DNA from: Mycobacterium sp. MFM001
GTDB taxonomy: Bacteria; Actinomycetota; Actinomycetes; Mycobacteriales; Mycobacteriaceae
DNA: 64,000 nt
NCBI RefSeq assembly: GCF_003402475.1
Contig: NZ_BFAB01000003.1
Coordinates: 186,001 to 250,000, forward strand
Direction: 5' to 3'
Shown: one piece after another, positions 25,728 to 34,600 of the stretch
Layout of the letters: every line of letters starts with the position of its first letter
Numbering within the stretch: the stretch's first letter is position 1
Translations under genes and position numbers: made by a program
The notes under the pieces: generated by a model
Database searches by the model: none
Seen by the model: the letters and a program-made list of their open reading frames with translations, nothing else
Told to the model about the DNA's origin: nothing

Positions 25728-27014
25728 TTAAACGGATTGGTACTCGGCGCTTCTCCGCATCGACGGCTCCGTCGTACCGATTTCGGCACCGAGGACCCGG
25801 TCGGACAGCAGCCCCAGGCAACTCAGGTTGGGGAAACCCGGACCCTCGTTGAGGCCGGACAGGTTGGGCAGCACCAATTTCGGAGTGGCGCCCCGGACAG
25901 CCAGGTCGGGGCCTATGGACTCCTCCAGCCGTTCGCCGGTCAGCGGTCCGCCCAGCCACAATTCCAGGCTGTCGACGGCATCCTGACTCAACAGCGGCAC
26001 AAACCAGAGCGGGTCGGCGCCGGACCCGTCGATTACCAGGTCGAAACCGTGCACGGTCTCGATCCGTTCACCACCGCGGTCGTTGTGCAACGTGATCCAG
26101 ATCCGGTTGTCGCGGTCGACCGCGTGAACGACGCGCCCGCGCAGATGCTTGATTCGCTCGTCGGCAAGCAGCGACTCCTGAACACGCGAGGAGAAAACTC
26201 CGCGGTCGGTGCGGGCGATGCACTCGCGCCGTTCCGCCAGGGTGAGGCTGCGCCAGTTCGCGGGATCGGAAAACAGCGAGTTCTCGAAGTAGCCCTCGCC
26301 GCGGGTGAACAACGTCGCCTGCGGCGAGATGGCCGTGATCGCCGAAACCCGGTGGTGGGAAAGCTCGTTGAGCATGGACGCCGCGGTCTCGCCACCGCCG
26401 ATCACCGCGACGTTCTCGGCGGTGATCCGGTCCTTGCACGCGGTACGCTGCCAGAACTGCGCGATCGACAACATACGTGGATCACCGGAAAGAATGGACC
26501 GCTCCGGCTGGCCCGGGCCGGTGATCATCAAAGTGTCGGCGGGCAGGCGCGAATCGTGCGTATGCAGCATCCACCGTGACCCGTCGATCGAGATCTTCTC
26601 CAATTCGCCGTAAATGACGTTCAAGCCGGCCACATCGGCGACCCAGCGCAAATACTGCGCCCAGGTGTTGTGCGTCGGCGCCGGCCGGCCCCGGTCGACC
26701 CAACCGACGAATTGGTCAGTCGCGACCAGATACGACTGCCAGCTCCACTGCATCATCCGTTCGTTGAGCTCGGCGTCGCGACCGGGAACCAGCGTCGAGC
26801 GGTACGGGAAGCCGACGTCTTTCTCGGGACTGGTGCCGAGCCGCTGCAGACCGTCCGTCCAGCCGCCACCGGCACGCCAGTTGGCCGCCACGCCCGACCG
26901 CTCGATCGCCACGATGTCGACCGTCTCGACGCCCATCTGGCGCAGCGCGGCCGCCTTTGCGGCGACGGCCACCGCTTTCGCGCCGGCCCCGACGATCGCG
27001 AGTGTCCCGCTCAT
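25728..27014 (-). CDS. mbtG: L-lysine N6-monooxygenase MbtG
   Basis: A 428-residue FAD/NADPH-dependent N-hydroxylating monooxygenase (M. tuberculosis MbtG is 431). The FAD-binding GxGxxx motif is at the N-terminus (LAIVGAGAKAVAVAAK), and the NADPH-binding motif AVIGGGETAASML is mid-protein. It hydroxylates the epsilon-nitrogen of lysine for the hydroxamate iron ligands. It is divergent from mbtA and shares the iron box at 27048-27066, 33 bp upstream of its ATG. In M. tuberculosis mbtG lies in the long mbt operon after mbtF; here it has moved beside mbtA with its own promoter. Confidence 0.94.
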   Translation of the reverse strand: MSGTLAIVGAGAKAVAVAAKAAALRQMGVETVDIVAIERSGVAANWRAGGGWTDGLQRLGTSPEKDVGFPYRSTLVPGRDAELNERMMQWSWQSYLVATDQFVGWVDRGRPAPTHNTWAQYLRWVADVAGLNVIYGELEKISIDGSRWMLHTHDSRLPADTLMITGPGQPERSILSGDPRMLSIAQFWQRTACKDRITAENVAVIGGGETAASMLNELSHHRVSAITAISPQATLFTRGEGYFENSLFSDPANWRSLTLAERRECIARTDRGVFSSRVQESLLADERIKHLRGRVVHAVDRDNRIWITLHNDRGGERIETVHGFDLVIDGSGADPLWFVPLLSQDAVDSLELWLGGPLTGERLEESIGPDLAVRGATPKLVLPNLSGLNEGPGFPNLSCLGLLSDRVLGAEIGTTEPSMRRSAEYQSV

Positions 27015-27047
27015 CTGAGAGCACCACCCACAATCGCACCCCGCTGA

Positions 27048-27066
27048 TTAGCCCAGGCTTCCCTAA
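27048..27066. promoter_or_regulatory. IdeR-like iron box between mbtG and mbtA
   Basis: TTAGCCCAGGCTTCCCTAA matches the IdeR consensus at 14 of 19 positions. It lies in the divergent mbtG/mbtA region, directly before a -10-like TACGCT at 27074-27079 that would serve mbtA. Confidence 0.72.
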
Positions 27067-27126
27067 CTTTCTGTACGCTACACGATGTCCCAGGACCAGA
27101 ACACAGTTGCCCGGAGGAGTTGCGGA

Positions 27127-28734
27127 GTGCCTGTCGCCCTTCCATTGGACGGATTCGTTCCGTTCCCGCCGGATCGGGCGGCCCACTACCGCGCCGCCGG
27201 ATATTGGACCGGCCAGACCGTCGATTCGCTGTTGCGCCGGGCCGCGACGACCTGGCCGGACCGCGTCGCCGTCGCCGATCCCGACAGCAGCCACACGTTC
27301 GCCGAGCTGGACAAACGCGTCGACGCCGCCGCCGGCGGGTTTGCCGCGATCGGCATCGCGCCCGGCGACCGGGTGCTGCTCGACCTGCCCAACTCGTGCC
27401 AGTTCGCCGTCGCGGTCTTCGGCCTGCTGCGCGCCGGGGCGATCCCGGTGATGTGTCTGCCGGGGCATCGCTTCACCGAGCTCAGCCACTTCGCCCAGGT
27501 GAGCGAGGCCGTCGGTTTGATCATCGCCGACACCGCGGGCGGATTCGACTACCGCGCGATGGCCGAACAGCTGGTCGCGACGCATCCGGCGCTGCGTCAC
27601 GTCGTCGTCGACGGAGAGCCCGGACCGTTCACGTCGTTCGCCCAACTGCCCGAAAGTGATCCACCTGAGATCGTCTGCGACACAACACGTCCCGCGTTGC
27701 TCTTGGTGTCCGGCGGCACCACCGGGTTGCCCAAACTCATCCCCCGCACCCACGACGACTACGTCTACAACGCCACCGCAAGCGCCGAGCTGTGCCGGCT
27801 GACAAGCGATGACGTGTACTTGGTGGCGCTGCCTGCCGCGCACAACTTTCCGCTGGCCTGCCCCGGCCTGCTCGGCGCGATCAGCGTCGGCGCCACCACG
27901 CTCTTCGCCACCGATCCCAGCCCCGAGTCCGCGTTCGCCACCATCGCCCGCCACGGCGTCACGGTCACCGCGTTGGTGCCGGCGCTGGCCAAGCTGTGGG
28001 CGCAAGCGTGCGAGTGGGAGCCGGTCACGCCGACGTCGTTGCGGCTGCTGCAGGTCGGCGGCTCCAAACTCGCCGCCGAGGACGCGCGCCACATCCGCAC
28101 CACCCTGACGCCGGGACTGCAGCAGGTGTTCGGGATGGCCGAGGGGCTGCTCAACTACACCCGCCTCGACGACCCGGCCGAGCTCGTCGAGAACACCCAG
28201 GGCCGGCCGCTGTGCGAGGCGGACGAGTTGCGGGTCGTGGACGACGCGGGCGCCGACGTACCGGAGGGCGAGCTGCTGGTGCGCGGCCCCTACACGTTGA
28301 ACGGCTACTTTCGCGACGACGCGGCCAACGATCGGTCATTCACGCCCGATGGCTTCTACCGCACCGGCGACCGGGTGCGTCGCCGCGCCGACGGTTATCT
28401 CGAGGTCACCGGGCGCGTCAAAGATGTCATCCACCGCGGCGGTGAGACGGTCGCGGCCGCCGATCTCGAGGAGCACCTGCTCGCCCACCCGGCGATCCGG
28501 GCAGCGGCGGCAGTTCCGCTGCCCGATGAATATTTGGGCGAAAAGATCTGTGCCGCCGTCGTTTTCACTGGCGAGTCGGTGACACTGGCGGAACTGAACC
28601 GCTACCTGGACGACTGCGGAGTGGCAACGCACACCCGGCCCGACGCGCTGGTGGCGATGACGACCTTGCCCACCACAGCGATCGGCAAGGTCGACAAGAA
28701 GGCAATCGCCCGGCAGCTGACGTCTTCTCGCTGA
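27127..28734 (+). CDS. mbtA: Salicyl-AMP ligase MbtA
   Basis: A 535-residue aryl-acid adenylating enzyme of the DhbE/EntE type. Motifs include LLLVSGGTTGLPKLIPRTHD, FGMAEGLLNYTRLDD, YRTGDRVRRRADGYLEVTGR and a terminal AIGKVDKKAI. It activates salicylate and loads it on the MbtB carrier domain. GTG at 27127 follows the strong RBS GGAGGAG (27113-27119). ATG at 27085 is a real alternative, because it lies 5 nt after a -10-like TACGCT and would give a leaderless 549-residue protein, nearer to the M. tuberculosis N-terminus. The stop is 3 bp before the end of the convergent tetR gene. Confidence 0.93.
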   Translation: MPVALPLDGFVPFPPDRAAHYRAAGYWTGQTVDSLLRRAATTWPDRVAVADPDSSHTFAELDKRVDAAAGGFAAIGIAPGDRVLLDLPNSCQFAVAVFGLLRAGAIPVMCLPGHRFTELSHFAQVSEAVGLIIADTAGGFDYRAMAEQLVATHPALRHVVVDGEPGPFTSFAQLPESDPPEIVCDTTRPALLLVSGGTTGLPKLIPRTHDDYVYNATASAELCRLTSDDVYLVALPAAHNFPLACPGLLGAISVGATTLFATDPSPESAFATIARHGVTVTALVPALAKLWAQACEWEPVTPTSLRLLQVGGSKLAAEDARHIRTTLTPGLQQVFGMAEGLLNYTRLDDPAELVENTQGRPLCEADELRVVDDAGADVPEGELLVRGPYTLNGYFRDDAANDRSFTPDGFYRTGDRVRRRADGYLEVTGRVKDVIHRGGETVAAADLEEHLLAHPAIRAAAAVPLPDEYLGEKICAAVVFTGESVTLAELNRYLDDCGVATHTRPDALVAMTTLPTTAIGKVDKKAIARQLTSSR

Positions 28735-28737
28735 CCG

Positions 28738-29355
28738 CTAGCGACCACCGGTGGCGCGCAATGCGTCGAGGAGCCTGTCCATCACGGCGCCGGCGTCGGC
28801 GCGGGCTTGGTGTTGATCGTCTGCGCGGGCAATGTAGAGCGTCGCCTCACGCAGGGCCCCCATGATCGTCAAGGCAGTTGCCTCGACTGGCTGGGGCGGA
28901 ATACTTCCGGAGTCGACGGCGTCGCTGAGCAGCGCCGTCACGAAGCCGATGTTGTAGCGGTGGCCGATGTCGCTCCAGCGTTCCCAGCCCAGCACCGCCA
29001 GCGCCTCGAGCAAGACAATGCGCTGAACCTCGGGTTCGGCGCATGCGTCCAGCCAAAGCCCCGCACACAGCCGCATGATCTCGACCGGATCGGACTGCCC
29101 CGCAGCCGCGACGGCCTCCCCCATGCGGGCGGCCATCTCCCCTTCCACCTGCTCGAACACCGCCGCGAACAGCTCGGTCTTGTCGGCGAAATGGTGGTAC
29201 AGGGCGCCGCGCGTTACTCCGGCGTCGCGCACGATCGTTTCCAGGGATGCCTCCGCGAATCCCAATGACGCGAATAACGGTCGGGCGGCGCTGATTAACG
29301 CGTCGCGGGTTTCGGCTGCGCGCTCAGCCTGTGTGCGCCGACCACCCTGCGCCAT
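28738..29355 (-). CDS. TetR/AcrR-family transcriptional regulator
   Basis: A 205-residue regulator. The helix-turn-helix is at about residues 15-62 (ALISAARPLFASLGFAEASL, then ETIVRDAGVTRGALYHHFAD), followed by a helical ligand-binding domain. The sequence resembles multidrug or fatty-acyl-responsive TetR proteins, but no ligand can be assigned. Two palindromic operator-like elements lie 16-52 bp upstream of the ATG, and a longer related one sits before the adjacent isomerase-like gene. It probably represses itself and that gene. It is the first gene after the end of the mbt block. Confidence 0.9.
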   Translation of the reverse strand: MAQGGRRTQAERAAETRDALISAARPLFASLGFAEASLETIVRDAGVTRGALYHHFADKTELFAAVFEQVEGEMAARMGEAVAAAGQSDPVEIMRLCAGLWLDACAEPEVQRIVLLEALAVLGWERWSDIGHRYNIGFVTALLSDAVDSGSIPPQPVEATALTIMGALREATLYIARADDQHQARADAGAVMDRLLDALRATGGR

Positions 29356-29370
29356 GAGCCCCTTCGCCTT

Positions 29371-29407
29371 TCATAGACCGGTATGCACTCTCATACATAC
29401 CGTATGA
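29371..29407. promoter_or_regulatory. Two TetR-type operator candidates upstream of tetR
   Basis: TCATACATACCGTATGA at 29391-29407 has perfect 6-bp arms (TCATAC/GTATGA) around a 5-bp centre. TCATAGACCGGTATG at 29371-29385 is a weaker copy. The same core recurs at 30183-30205, which links the sites to one regulator. Confidence 0.65.
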
Positions 29408-29423
29408 AGGCGGTCGGCATCGG

Positions 29424-30170
29424 TCAGAAAACCCGGAGTCGGCGGATGATGTCCAGAGTTGACGGCTCCCCTTCTGCCTGAACTCCCAGACTTTCCCAGG
29501 TGCCGCGCTGGGTAACCCACCGGACGAACGCTTGGGAATCAGACGTGACCCGCGCAGCCACGTCGGCGTCGCCGCCAATGCGTAGGGTCCGCGCGCATAA
29601 TCCGTCCAGGCGCACCTCGACGCCGTTCTGTAGATCGTTGAGCAACTGCGAATTCTGCTGCGGCAGCGCCGCTTCGATCCATTCCAGCGTGGGAGCAAGC
29701 CGCAGCTCATCGCACGGCGGAGGGTCTCCCTCCAACGGCCCATCGGGAGCAAACAAGTCGTAGCGAAGGTGGATGAACTCCTCGAAGGCGAACGCGGTCG
29801 GCACAACGGATGCCGGATACGTGCCGACGTCGCCTATTGGTATCTCGATATCCTGACCCTCGACCGCGGCGAGCATCTCTAGTCCCCGCAGGCTGACCGA
29901 CTCATAGTCGGCCACAACCTCTTCAGGGGTCATCGAGCGACGGGCATTGACGTAGAGGTCCGCTGCACGTTCGGCTGGCAGGCCACCAGGATCAGGCAAT
30001 TTCGACGGATCGACAGCTAACCAAAAGCTGCATGCCATGTGCGACACAAGATCCTGTACCGACCAACCCGGGCACCCGCTGTTCTGCGCCCACATCGAAT
30101 CGGGGAACTGCGAGCAGAGCTCTAAAACGGCGCTGCGGTCCTTCGCAATGGCTTTGAGCGTGGAACTCAT
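29424..30170 (-). CDS. Mycothiol-dependent maleylpyruvate isomerase-family (DinB-like) protein
   Basis: A 248-residue protein with an N-terminal four-helix DinB/MDMPI domain: CPGWSVQDLVSHMACSFW early on, and FEEFIHLRYDLF mid-protein carrying the ExxHxxD metal-ligand pattern. A C-terminal MDMPI-type domain follows (GLCARTLRIGGDADVAARVT). The family uses mycothiol as cofactor in isomerisations or conjugations; the substrate is unknown. It lies 68 bp upstream of tetR on the same strand, and a 23-bp palindrome sits 12 bp upstream of its ATG, so control by that TetR is likely. Base composition is slightly less GC-rich than its neighbours. Confidence 0.85.
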   Translation of the reverse strand: MSSTLKAIAKDRSAVLELCSQFPDSMWAQNSGCPGWSVQDLVSHMACSFWLAVDPSKLPDPGGLPAERAADLYVNARRSMTPEEVVADYESVSLRGLEMLAAVEGQDIEIPIGDVGTYPASVVPTAFAFEEFIHLRYDLFAPDGPLEGDPPPCDELRLAPTLEWIEAALPQQNSQLLNDLQNGVEVRLDGLCARTLRIGGDADVAARVTSDSQAFVRWVTQRGTWESLGVQAEGEPSTLDIIRRLRVF

Positions 30171-30182
30171 GCGGCCCTCCTA

Positions 30183-30205
30183 TTCATACATACTGTATGT
30201 ACGAA
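30183..30205. promoter_or_regulatory. 23-bp TetR-type operator between the isomerase-like and SDR genes
   Basis: A near-perfect palindrome with inner arms TACATAC/GTATGTA around a single T and outer TTCA/CGAA-type ends differing at one pair. It contains the TCATACATAC(T/C)GTATG core found upstream of tetR. It lies between divergent genes starting at 30170 (minus) and 30287 (plus), so it could control both. Confidence 0.7.
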
Positions 30206-30286
30206 CATACCAACGATATGTATCTACAGCAAGAGCCGCGAACGTTGCCATTGACTAATGTCACCATTTGCGATTGACTTCGTTTC

Positions 30287-31156
30287 ATGACGGCGTTGGT
30301 CGACGCAGCGACACGGTTGCTGCGCAACTCCCCCAAAACCAGCCACGGCGCATCGGCGGTGGTGACCGGTGCCGGCAGTGGGATCGGTGCGGCGTTCGCC
30401 GCCGAACTCGCCCGCCGTGGCGGTGCCGTCGTCTGCAGCGACATCGACGAAGCCGCCGCCACCGCAACGTCGGACGCCATCACCGCCCAGGGCGGTCGCG
30501 CCATTCCCCTCCACTGCGATGTCTCCCGATACGACGACGTGGCCGAACTCGCCGCCAAGTCGCAATCCTGGTTCGGCGGCCCACCCAGCCTGGTGATCAA
30601 CAACGCCGGCGTCGGCGCCGGTGGGATGCCCATCGGCGAAGTCTCCCTTGACGATTGGCGCTGGACGCTGGGCGTCAATCTGTGGGGGCCGATCCACGGC
30701 TGCCATGTGTTCGCCCCGATCCTGCGGGAGGCCGAACCGTCGAAACCGCCGCGCGGGATCATCAACGTCGCGTCGGCTGCGGCATTCGGCGCCGCCCCCG
30801 GCATGGCCGCCTACAACGTCAGCAAGGCGGGTGTGCTCTCGCTGTCGGAAACGCTGGCGGCCGAATTGTCGGGCAGCGGAGTCAACGTCACGGTGCTGTG
30901 CCCCACCTTCGTCAAGACCAACATCGTCGAATCCGGCCGAATCACCGCCGAATCCACCGAATTGGCCGCGAGACTGATGCGCTGGACCGGCTTTTCGCCG
31001 GAAAAGGTCGCGCGCATCTGCCTGGACGCCCACGACCGCGGCGACCTGTACTGCATGCCGCAGTGGGACGCCAAGATCGGCTGGAACATCAAACGCCTCG
31101 CCCCGGGCGCATATACCCGGGCGGTCGGCCTGATATCCCGTGTCGCACCGCACTGA
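30287..31156 (+). CDS. Short-chain dehydrogenase/reductase
   Basis: A 289-residue classical SDR with the NAD(P)-binding TGAGSGIG near residues 25-32, NNAG, a catalytic Ser in NVASAAAFG, and YNVSK. It is a presumed NAD(P)-dependent alcohol/ketone oxidoreductase; the substrate is unknown. No clear RBS precedes the ATG. It leads a plus-strand series SDR / ferritin-like / Baeyer-Villiger monooxygenase / MerR with gaps of 24, 3 and -1 bp, which looks like one operon for oxidation of a ketone or lipid. Confidence 0.92.
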   Translation: MTALVDAATRLLRNSPKTSHGASAVVTGAGSGIGAAFAAELARRGGAVVCSDIDEAAATATSDAITAQGGRAIPLHCDVSRYDDVAELAAKSQSWFGGPPSLVINNAGVGAGGMPIGEVSLDDWRWTLGVNLWGPIHGCHVFAPILREAEPSKPPRGIINVASAAAFGAAPGMAAYNVSKAGVLSLSETLAAELSGSGVNVTVLCPTFVKTNIVESGRITAESTELAARLMRWTGFSPEKVARICLDAHDRGDLYCMPQWDAKIGWNIKRLAPGAYTRAVGLISRVAPH

Positions 31157-31180
31157 CACGTCTCAAAGAAGGAGAATCCC

Positions 31181-32101
31181 ATGGCCATCGACATGGACAC
31201 GATGCTGGCCAAGATCAAAGACCGGCAGTGGGCGCTCGCCGACATCGACTGGGACGCGCCGGGTGCCGAAACGATCAGCGACGAATTCCGGCCCAAGCTC
31301 AAGGCATTCATGGCTGACCTGTGCTGGATCGAGAACATCGGCGCGCGCGGATTCGCGGCCCTCGCGAAGAAGGCGCCCAACCAGACGATCGCCGAGATCT
31401 ACCGGTATTTCCACGCCGAGGAGCAACGCCACGCCAACGCCGAGCTGGCGCTGATGAAGCGCTGGGGCATGCTCGACGACGGCGAAATGCCCGAACCGAA
31501 CGTCAACATTCGGTTGGCCATGCAGTGGCTGGACACCTACGCCGACGGAATGTCGCTGTCGATCCTGGGCACCGTGATACCGATGCTGGAGGTCGCGCTC
31601 GACGGCGCACTGCTGAAATTCCTGCTCGACGAGGTCGAGGATCCGGTCTGCCACCAGGTGTTCGAAAAGATCAACAACGACGAATCACGGCACCTCGCAG
31701 TCGACTTCGAAGTGCTCAACATGATCGGCCACGCCAAGGCACGCAGGCTGGCAATCGACTTCGTCGGCAACGTCGCCTCGCCGGGACTGATCATCGGCGC
31801 ACTGATGTATCTGCCGCTGCTCAACCGGGTGCGCAACGAGATGGACGACATGGGCATGGAACCCGAGCGGCTTTACAACGCGGTCAAACGCTTCAAGCAG
31901 CTCGGTGAGCGCGGCGAATACACCTGGCGGGTCCCGACCTATCAGGTCCTCAAGCGGCACGCCGCGATGGTGGTCAACCCGCGCCACCCGTACCATCTGC
32001 TGGCCAACTCCATGGTGTGGCTGTCCGATCGCTATCCCCGGCCGCTGCTCAAACCGGTGCCCAGCTGGTTCAAAGAGCTGACCTACGAGCCGGCGGCATA
32101 A
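31181..32101 (+). CDS. Ferritin-like (diiron) family protein
   Basis: A 306-residue soluble helical protein. Two motifs, FHAEEQRHANAE and INNDESRHLAVD, give the paired ExxH ligands expected for a diiron site in the ferritin-like superfamily. Mycobacterial relatives are often annotated as reductases or metal-dependent hydrolases without a proven function. A good RBS, AAGGAG, precedes the ATG. It sits between an SDR and a Baeyer-Villiger monooxygenase and could act as an oxygenase or redox partner for the same substrate; this is inference. Confidence 0.8.
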   Translation: MAIDMDTMLAKIKDRQWALADIDWDAPGAETISDEFRPKLKAFMADLCWIENIGARGFAALAKKAPNQTIAEIYRYFHAEEQRHANAELALMKRWGMLDDGEMPEPNVNIRLAMQWLDTYADGMSLSILGTVIPMLEVALDGALLKFLLDEVEDPVCHQVFEKINNDESRHLAVDFEVLNMIGHAKARRLAIDFVGNVASPGLIIGALMYLPLLNRVRNEMDDMGMEPERLYNAVKRFKQLGERGEYTWRVPTYQVLKRHAAMVVNPRHPYHLLANSMVWLSDRYPRPLLKPVPSWFKELTYEPAA

Positions 32102-32104
32102 CCC

Positions 32105-33601
32105 ATGGCACGCAACGACACTCATGCGACACTGATCGTCGGCGCCGGTTTTACCGGCCTGGGCGCCGCGATCAAACTGGCCGAGGCGGGTGTGCAGGAT
32201 TTCGTCATCCTCGAGCGCAGCGACCGGGTGGGCGGAACCTGGCGTGACACCACCTATCCCGGTGCCAGCTGCGACATCCCGTCGCTGTTGTACTCGTTCT
32301 CGTTCGTCAAGAACCCGAGCTGGTCGCGGACCTACTCCCCCGCCGAGGAGATCCGCCGCCACATCGAAGACATGGCGACCCGATTCGACATCCACCGGCG
32401 GATCCGGTTCGGCCAGGAGGTCAACGGGTTGTCGTTCGACGAGGATGCCGGGGTGTGGACTGCAACCACGGCAGGGCGCAAGCGATTTCGGGCTCGCACC
32501 GTGATCCTGGCGTCGGGCCCGTTGCCGGATTCCAGCTTTCCCGACATCCGCGGTCTCGACTCCTACCGCGGGCACAAGATCCACAGTGCGCGCTGGGATC
32601 ACGACTACGACTTCACCGGCAAGCGGGTCGCCGTGATCGGCACGGGCGCCAGCGCCATCCAGATCATCCCCGAACTCGTCAAGCGAGCCGAGTTCGTCAA
32701 GGTGTTCCAGCGCACGCCGGGCTGGGTGCTGCCGCGCCTCGACGTCGCCACGCCGCCGGCGGTCCAAACGCTGTTTGCGAAAGTGCCTGCGGCCCAACAG
32801 GTTGCACGGCAGGCGTTGTTCTGGGGTCACGAGGCCAGCGCCACCGCGCTGGTGTGGAACACCCCGCTGACGTCGATGGTGGCGCGGCTGGGCAAGGCCC
32901 ATCTGCGGCTGGCGGTCAAGGATCCGTGGTTGCGCCGACAGCTGACTCCCGACTTTGCGCCGGGCTGCAAACGCATGCTGGTCTCCAGCGATTACTACCC
33001 TGCGCTGCAACGCGATAACTGCAAGCTGATCGACTGGCCGATCGCGACGCTGAGCCCGGCCGGTATCCGCACCAGCGACGGCGTCGAGCACCACCTGGAC
33101 TGCATCGTGTTCGCCACCGGCTACGACGTGCACCTGACCGGTCCGCCGTTCCCCGTCACCGGGCTTGGCGGCCGGTCGCTGGCCTCCGAATGGGCCAACG
33201 GCGCACAGGCTTACAAGAGCATCAACGCCCACGGCTACCCGAACCTGTTCTTCATGACCGGCCCCAACTCCGGACCGGGCCACAACTCGCTGCTGGTCTA
33301 CATCGAAGGTCAGCTCGACTACGCGGTGCGCGGCATCACCACCATCCTCGAGGGCGACCTGCGCTACCTCGACGTGCGCGCCGACGTCCAGCGCCGATAC
33401 AACCAACGCATCCAGAAGCGGCTGACCAGGACGACCTGGATGTCGGGATGCCGCAGTTGGTATCTCACCAAGGATGGTTTCAACGCGTCGATGTACCCGG
33501 GATTCGCCACGCAGTATCTTCGACAGATGCGGCATTTCCAGTTCGTCGACTATGACGCGGCCGCGCGTGCCGCCGATGTCCGGGTCAGCTCATCGGCCTG
33601 A
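32105..33601 (+). CDS. Baeyer-Villiger-type flavin monooxygenase
   Basis: A 498-residue FAD/NADPH monooxygenase. It has two Rossmann motifs (LIVGAGFTGLGAAIKLAE at the N-terminus; VAVIGTGASAIQIIPEL mid-protein). Between them is YRGHKIHSARWDHD, matching the Baeyer-Villiger fingerprint FxGxxxHxxxW. It resembles the EthA/MymA group that oxidises ketones and activates thioamides, but the substrate cannot be assigned. It starts 3 bp after the upstream gene and shares one base with the MerR gene that follows, so it is in the same operon. Confidence 0.93.
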   Translation: MARNDTHATLIVGAGFTGLGAAIKLAEAGVQDFVILERSDRVGGTWRDTTYPGASCDIPSLLYSFSFVKNPSWSRTYSPAEEIRRHIEDMATRFDIHRRIRFGQEVNGLSFDEDAGVWTATTAGRKRFRARTVILASGPLPDSSFPDIRGLDSYRGHKIHSARWDHDYDFTGKRVAVIGTGASAIQIIPELVKRAEFVKVFQRTPGWVLPRLDVATPPAVQTLFAKVPAAQQVARQALFWGHEASATALVWNTPLTSMVARLGKAHLRLAVKDPWLRRQLTPDFAPGCKRMLVSSDYYPALQRDNCKLIDWPIATLSPAGIRTSDGVEHHLDCIVFATGYDVHLTGPPFPVTGLGGRSLASEWANGAQAYKSINAHGYPNLFFMTGPNSGPGHNSLLVYIEGQLDYAVRGITTILEGDLRYLDVRADVQRRYNQRIQKRLTRTTWMSGCRSWYLTKDGFNASMYPGFATQYLRQMRHFQFVDYDAAARAADVRVSSSA

Positions 33602-34527
33602 TGGCTCCGGACCGACCGCCACGAACAGAGACCGGCACGATCGCGGGCGTGCTGGCCAATCTGCGGCGCGCGCCCAAGCGCGTTCGCCGGCAGTCGCGGG
33701 AAGTCATCGAAACCGCTGTGTCGCAACTGTTCGACGCGGCGGTCCGTCACCCGCAGGGCTCCCCCGTCTCCGGGGAGTACCGCATCGACGACCTGGCCCG
33801 GCTGGCCGGGACCACCACCCGCAACATTAGGGTCTACCGCGACCGCGGGCTGTTGCCGCCGCCCGTGCGCGTGGGCCGGATCGCGCTGTTCAACGACACC
33901 CACCTGACCCGGCTGCGGTTGATCACCTCGATGCTCGACCGCGGATACAACATTGCGCACGTGCGGGAGATGCTCAGCGCCTGGGAAGAGGGCAAGAACC
34001 TCGGCGACGTGCTGGGCCTGGAGACCGCGATCGTCGGCACCTGGACCACCGAAAAGCCGGAAACCATACCGCTTTCCGACGCGCAGCGGCTGATCGGCGA
34101 CGCGGCGGCATTCGATCGGCTGATGGGGCTGGGGGTGATTCGGGTAGACGGCGCACAGGCCACGATCACCCGGCCGAAACTGATCGAGGCGTTCAACGAG
34201 ATCCGTGGCTACGGCGTGAACATGGACAAGCTGATCGATCTGCACGAGCAGATCGTTCCGCTGATCGACCAGATCAGCGAATTGCTGGTGCGGGCGGGCG
34301 CCGAGCATGTCGCCGACCGCGTCAAACCCGGCGAGGCCCTGCCCGCCGACACCGAAATCGCCGAATTGATCACGATGTTGGTGCGGTTCCGCACGCAGGC
34401 CGTCGCATCGGTGACGGCGACTCTCGCGTCGTCGATCGAGTCGACCATCGAATCGCTGGTCAGCAGCATCCTTTCCGACTACATGGAAAAGTCGGCGGCC
34501 AGTGAGGACTCGGTCATTCAATCTTGA
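33601..34527 (+). CDS. MerR-family transcriptional regulator
   Basis: A 308-residue regulator. A winged-helix MerR DNA-binding domain covers about residues 59-130 (YRIDDLARLAGTTTRNIRVY, then DRGLLPPPVRVGRIALFN). Before it is a 55-residue basic N-terminal extension, and after it a long helical effector region. It lacks the cysteine pattern of metal-sensing MerR proteins, so it probably senses an organic ligand. It overlaps the end of the monooxygenase gene by one base (TGATG) and is likely a local regulator of the SDR/diiron/monooxygenase operon. Confidence 0.88.
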   Translation: MAPDRPPRTETGTIAGVLANLRRAPKRVRRQSREVIETAVSQLFDAAVRHPQGSPVSGEYRIDDLARLAGTTTRNIRVYRDRGLLPPPVRVGRIALFNDTHLTRLRLITSMLDRGYNIAHVREMLSAWEEGKNLGDVLGLETAIVGTWTTEKPETIPLSDAQRLIGDAAAFDRLMGLGVIRVDGAQATITRPKLIEAFNEIRGYGVNMDKLIDLHEQIVPLIDQISELLVRAGAEHVADRVKPGEALPADTEIAELITMLVRFRTQAVASVTATLASSIESTIESLVSSILSDYMEKSAASEDSVIQS

Positions 34528-34600
34528 CAAAAGGTTCATTCTTGCGGAGCGCAGCCCCAAGCTAATCCCCAGCTTGACCTGTTTATGCTCTTAGCGCCAT

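Noticed and set aside
31685..33535. Minus-strand ORF of 616 codons opposite the monooxygenase
   Set aside because: Shadow ORF with Arg/Gly/His-biased composition and no domain.
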